Shown: positions 14,537 to 17,105 of the stretch, one piece after another
How positions within the stretch are numbered: position 1 is the stretch's first letter
Layout: each line of letters starts with the position of its first letter
NCBI GenBank assembly: GCA_027032855.1
Contig: JALVLX010000022.1
Coordinates: 1 to 17,105 of the forward strand
Length of the DNA stretch: 17,105 nt
Direction: 5' to 3'
Origin: Flavobacteriales bacterium
Lineage (GTDB): Bacteria; Bacteroidota; Bacteroidia; Flavobacteriales; Flavobacteriaceae
Made by a program: the position numbers and the translations under genes
Notes under the pieces: model-generated
Databases searched by the model: none
What the model was told of the DNA's origin: nothing
Seen by the model: only the letters and a program-made list of their open reading frames with translations

Positions 14537-15610
14537 TTATTTTATTTCCTTTATTAATATAATGTATGTCGGGAAGTGGTCACTGTAACCACCAAGGAAT
14601 TGTCCGCCAACTAATGTTCTCTTAGGATAGCCTTTGTATCGTCCTGACCGGTTTTTCATAAATTCACGACTGTATATACCGGCTTTCCAAAAATGAAATT
14701 TATCATCTGCATCGTGAAGGAGTCCGGGAGTAATCATGATTTGGTCAAATAAGTTCCAACTGTCTCTGTATGCCAACGTACCGATACCTCTGTTAAAAAA
14801 CGGTTCCATGACATTGTAAACCATACCTTTTTTGACTTCGCTTTTGTCAGCTTTGGCTTGCAGAACTCTTTTAACACTCGGACTGCTGGGATCGTCATTC
14901 AAGTCACCCATAATGATAATTTTTGCATTAGGATTTTCTTGCAACAGAGAGTCTTTGATGTGTTTGGTCAGTTCGGCTGCTTTGATACGTTTTGGTAAAC
15001 TCCGGGCTTCTCCACCGCGACGTGAAGGCCAGTGATTAACAATAATGCTGATTATTTCATCATCCAGAACACCGGTTACAACCAGCTGATCACGGGTGTA
15101 GATACGGTTGTGCGTTTCATTGTCATAAATATATAGCGGATATTTTTCAGAATTTATCGGGTGAAAAACATCTTTTTGATAAATTAATCCTACATCAATA
15201 CCACGTCGGTCAGGCGAATCGTAATGAATGATTTGGTAACCTTTTCCTTTTAAGTCGCCCGTTGCAATTAAATCTTTCATTACTTGAGCATTTTCCACTT
15301 CGGCTACTCCGATAATCACAGGAGATACGTGTGTTTCTTTTCTTCCGATATCAGCTATGACTTTAGCCAAATGTTCGAGTTTGGTATGGTATTTTTTAGA
15401 AGTCCAGTGATCACGACCTTCAGGAGTATAATCATCATCTCTGGTTTTTGGGTCGTTAATTGTATCAAAGAGGTTTTCCAAGTTATAAAAAGCGATGGTT
15501 CTAGCCAGATATTTTTTTTGGGTAGTGTTTTGAGATTTTTGTGCTGTTTGTTGGGTAGGTCCACAACTTATCAAGTTGATAAGAAGTAATAATAATATGA
15601 TTTTTTTCAT
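14537..15610 (-). CDS. Endonuclease/exonuclease/phosphatase-family lipoprotein
   Basis: This 357-residue protein of the EEP (DNase I-like) superfamily may cut nucleic acid or hydrolyse phosphodiesters outside the cytoplasm; the substrate cannot be told from sequence. The N-terminus is a lipoprotein signal (MKKIILLLLLINLISC) with lipobox LISC and lipidated Cys16. Family residues are in place: N43/E45 in FYNLENLFD, E104 in GVAEVEN, D139 in DRRGIDVGLIY, H193 in VNHWPSRRGG, D236 and N238 in MGDLNDDP, and D344-H345 in YSDHFPTY. It is thus a complete predicted metal-dependent enzyme. It is transcribed divergently from the TonB-dependent receptor with 108 bp between starts, and convergently with the tRNA genes. 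Many Bacteroidota secrete such enzymes to scavenge phosphate or nucleotides, so linkage with the receptor is suggestive only. Confidence 0.9.
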   Translation of the reverse strand: MKKIILLLLLINLISCGPTQQTAQKSQNTTQKKYLARTIAFYNLENLFDTINDPKTRDDDYTPEGRDHWTSKKYHTKLEHLAKVIADIGRKETHVSPVIIGVAEVENAQVMKDLIATGDLKGKGYQIIHYDSPDRRGIDVGLIYQKDVFHPINSEKYPLYIYDNETHNRIYTRDQLVVTGVLDDEIISIIVNHWPSRRGGEARSLPKRIKAAELTKHIKDSLLQENPNAKIIIMGDLNDDPSSPSVKRVLQAKADKSEVKKGMVYNVMEPFFNRGIGTLAYRDSWNLFDQIMITPGLLHDADDKFHFWKAGIYSREFMKNRSGRYKGYPKRTLVGGQFLGGYSDHFPTYIILIKEIK

Positions 15611-15674
15611 AATTACTTGATATAAATTTAGTGAAATAAGTTTTCAAAAGTAAGAAAATTTACTCAAAATAAAC

Positions 15675-15682
15675 TATCTTTG
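15675..15682 (+). promoter_or_regulatory. Candidate -7 element (TATCTTTG) for the receptor gene
   Basis: TATCTTTG matches TAnnTTTG exactly and lies 36 bp before the receptor ATG. The -33 region has no clean TTTG. The same 108-bp intergenic region must also hold the promoter of the divergent lipoprotein gene, for which no convincing element was found. Confidence 0.55.
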
Positions 15683-15718
15683 TCAACAAAATTTAAAGAT
15701 ATATAATAATACAATAGT

Positions 15719-17105
15719 ATGAAAAAAACAACATTGTTTACATTGCTTTTCATTTTGATGACAAGTTTCGGCTATGCGCAGTTGTCGTCGGTCAGTGCAT
15801 CTGTCAAAGATAGCGAAACCGGTGACCCGATAGTTGGAGCTGTTATCAAGATTGAAAATCCTGATTTGCAAACCCGTACAAATAACAAAGGTTTTTTTGT
15901 TTTGAAACAAGTGCCGGTTGGTAAACGGGTATTAATTGTGTCGGCAGATAATTATCAAACACAATCAATGGCTGTTGTGTTGGTGCCCAATAAGCCGGTA
16001 AAATTAGATGATATTTTATTGGATCCGGTGAATGAATTTGAGTCATTGAGTATTATCACATTATCATCTGAAGATTTGTCTGATGACGAAGTCGGTACCG
16101 GAAATGATAATATTGCCGGTATTTTACAATCGTCCAAAGACATTTATCAAAGAATTGCCTCTTTTAATTTCGGACAAGTTTGGTACAAAACACGTGGTTA
16201 TGATTCCAATTTGGGAGAAGTGCAATTTAACGGCATCCCGATGAACAAAATTTCAAACGGACGTCCGCAGTGGAGTGATTGGGGTGGTTTGAATGATGTG
16301 CTTCGTAATCAGGAATTTACAAACGGATTAGCGCCTTCGGAAACTTCTTTTGGTGGCGTTTTGGGAACAACTAATTTTATTACCAGAGCATCAAAAATGC
16401 GTAAAGGCGGTCGTGTTTCAAATGCTGTTACCAATTCCAATTACGTAGGCCGTTTTATGGCATCGTATAATACCGGTATGATGAGCAACGGCTGGGCAGC
16501 CAGTGTGTTGATGTCCAGACGATACGGGCAAGAAGGTTATTATGAAGGATCGACTTACAATGCTTGGGGTGGCTTTATTGCTTTGGAAAAACAATTAAAC
16601 GAAAACCACAGTTTAAATTTTACGGCGTTTTATACACCTAATCGTCGTGGAAAAAATTCGCCCAATACACAAGAAGTATATGATTTGGGGGGGCATCGCT
16701 ACAATGCTTACTGGGGTTGGCAAGAGAACAGAAAGCGAAATGCACGCGTCAAAGAAATCAAAGAGCCGACTTTTATGTTGAGTCATTATTGGACTATTGA
16801 CGAGCATACCAATTTGAATACGAATGTAATGTATCAAACGGGGACAATTGCCAATAGCCGTATTGATTACTGGGGACTTAATCCCGATCCGACTTATTAT
16901 CAAAAATTACCGAGTTACTTTTTGAGACATAAGGGACATGAAGATTTTGAAAGTGCTTATGTGCGCAGTAGATATTTCTTGAATAAAACCCGTAAAAGTC
17001 AAATCATGTGGGACGATTTGTATTATGCCAACCACTTAGCTAATATTCATGGCGAGCCTGCTTATTATTTGTTGTACGATGATGTTAACAAAGACAATGT
17101 TTTGG
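15719..17105 (+). CDS. TonB-dependent outer membrane receptor, 3' end beyond window
   Basis: An open frame of 462 codons runs off the right edge with no stop. It starts with a signal peptide (MKKTTLFTLLFILMTSFGYA, cleavage likely before Q21). A carboxypeptidase-regulatory-like beta-sandwich follows at about 24-100 (VKDSETGDPIVGAVIKI, NNKGFFVLKQVPVGKR), typical of Bacteroidota receptors. A plug-like region at about 125-225 contains VQFNGIPMNK and FGGVLGTTNFITR, then alternating barrel strands start (GRFMASYNTGM, GWAASVLMSRR, NHSLNFTAFYTP). It probably imports a ligand across the outer membrane with TonB-ExbBD; the ligand is unknown. The region has no SusC-specific signature that I can recognise and no SusD gene in view, so I call it a general receptor. 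Confidence 0.88.
   Translation, partial: MKKTTLFTLLFILMTSFGYAQLSSVSASVKDSETGDPIVGAVIKIENPDLQTRTNNKGFFVLKQVPVGKRVLIVSADNYQTQSMAVVLVPNKPVKLDDILLDPVNEFESLSIITLSSEDLSDDEVGTGNDNIAGILQSSKDIYQRIASFNFGQVWYKTRGYDSNLGEVQFNGIPMNKISNGRPQWSDWGGLNDVLRNQEFTNGLAPSETSFGGVLGTTNFITRASKMRKGGRVSNAVTNSNYVGRFMASYNTGMMSNGWAASVLMSRRYGQEGYYEGSTYNAWGGFIALEKQLNENHSLNFTAFYTPNRRGKNSPNTQEVYDLGGHRYNAYWGWQENRKRNARVKEIKEPTFMLSHYWTIDEHTNLNTNVMYQTGTIANSRIDYWGLNPDPTYYQKLPSYFLRHKGHEDFESAYVRSRYFLNKTRKSQIMWDDLYYANHLANIHGEPAYYLLYDDVNKDNVL

Noticed and set aside
14338..14562. Plus-strand open frame of 74 codons
   Set aside because: It runs through the tRNA-Ser gene and its terminator, so coding is very unlikely.
15719..17105. SusC of a polysaccharide utilisation locus
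   Set aside because: No SusD gene or glycoside hydrolase is in view, and no SusC-specific motif was recognised; it is called only a TonB-dependent receptor.

Overview
The window carries most of a division and cell wall (dcw) operon of a low-GC member of the Bacteroidota, probably Flavobacteriia. The evidence is the gene order mraZ-rsmH-ftsL-ftsI-murE-mraY-murD-ftsW-murG-ftsQ-ftsA-ftsZ, a Bacteroidota-type FtsL, a PASTA-tailed division PBP, an FtsZ ending in NSFFEDNVD, TAnnTTTG-type promoter elements, the lack of Shine-Dalgarno sites and a TonB-dependent receptor gene. The assignment comes from recalled family features, not from a database search.

Layout. Positions 249-13755 (minus strand) hold the dcw operon, read from mraZ at the right to ftsZ at the left. 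mraZ-rsmH-ftsL-ftsI form a tight block with two ATGA overlaps. murE and mraY follow, then a short ORF with only the C-terminal domain of MurD, then ftsW, murG, ftsQ, ftsA and ftsZ. Positions 13756-14256 hold no gene: they contain the mraZ promoter, three 10-bp-spaced MraZ-box-like repeats and a 7-bp tandem repeat. Positions 14257-14477 hold tRNA-Met and tRNA-Ser with a strong terminator. Positions 14537-15610 (minus) encode a predicted lipoprotein nuclease/phosphatase. Diverging from it at 15719 is a TonB-dependent receptor gene that runs off the window.

How the genes work together. MraY, MurE, MurG, FtsW and the PBP cover lipid I, tripeptide addition, lipid II, polymerisation and cross-linking. 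FtsL, FtsQ, FtsA and FtsZ are divisome parts. Two steps of the usual set are missing here. murC is absent from its normal place between murG and ftsQ. MurD lacks its UDP- and ATP-binding domains. Both anomalies lie next to unusual repeat-filled spacers.

The most striking non-coding structure is a set of spacers at 1-248, 4099-4191, 6968-7137 and 9839-10083. They are built from several families of short tandem words, almost all 7 bp long. Three of the four place these families in one fixed order relative to transcription: stop codon, GTTGAAA/AAGTG-type words, GACATCG words, CAAATAAC/CAGATAAC words, next start codon. The spacer before the murD fragment keeps only the two ends of this order.
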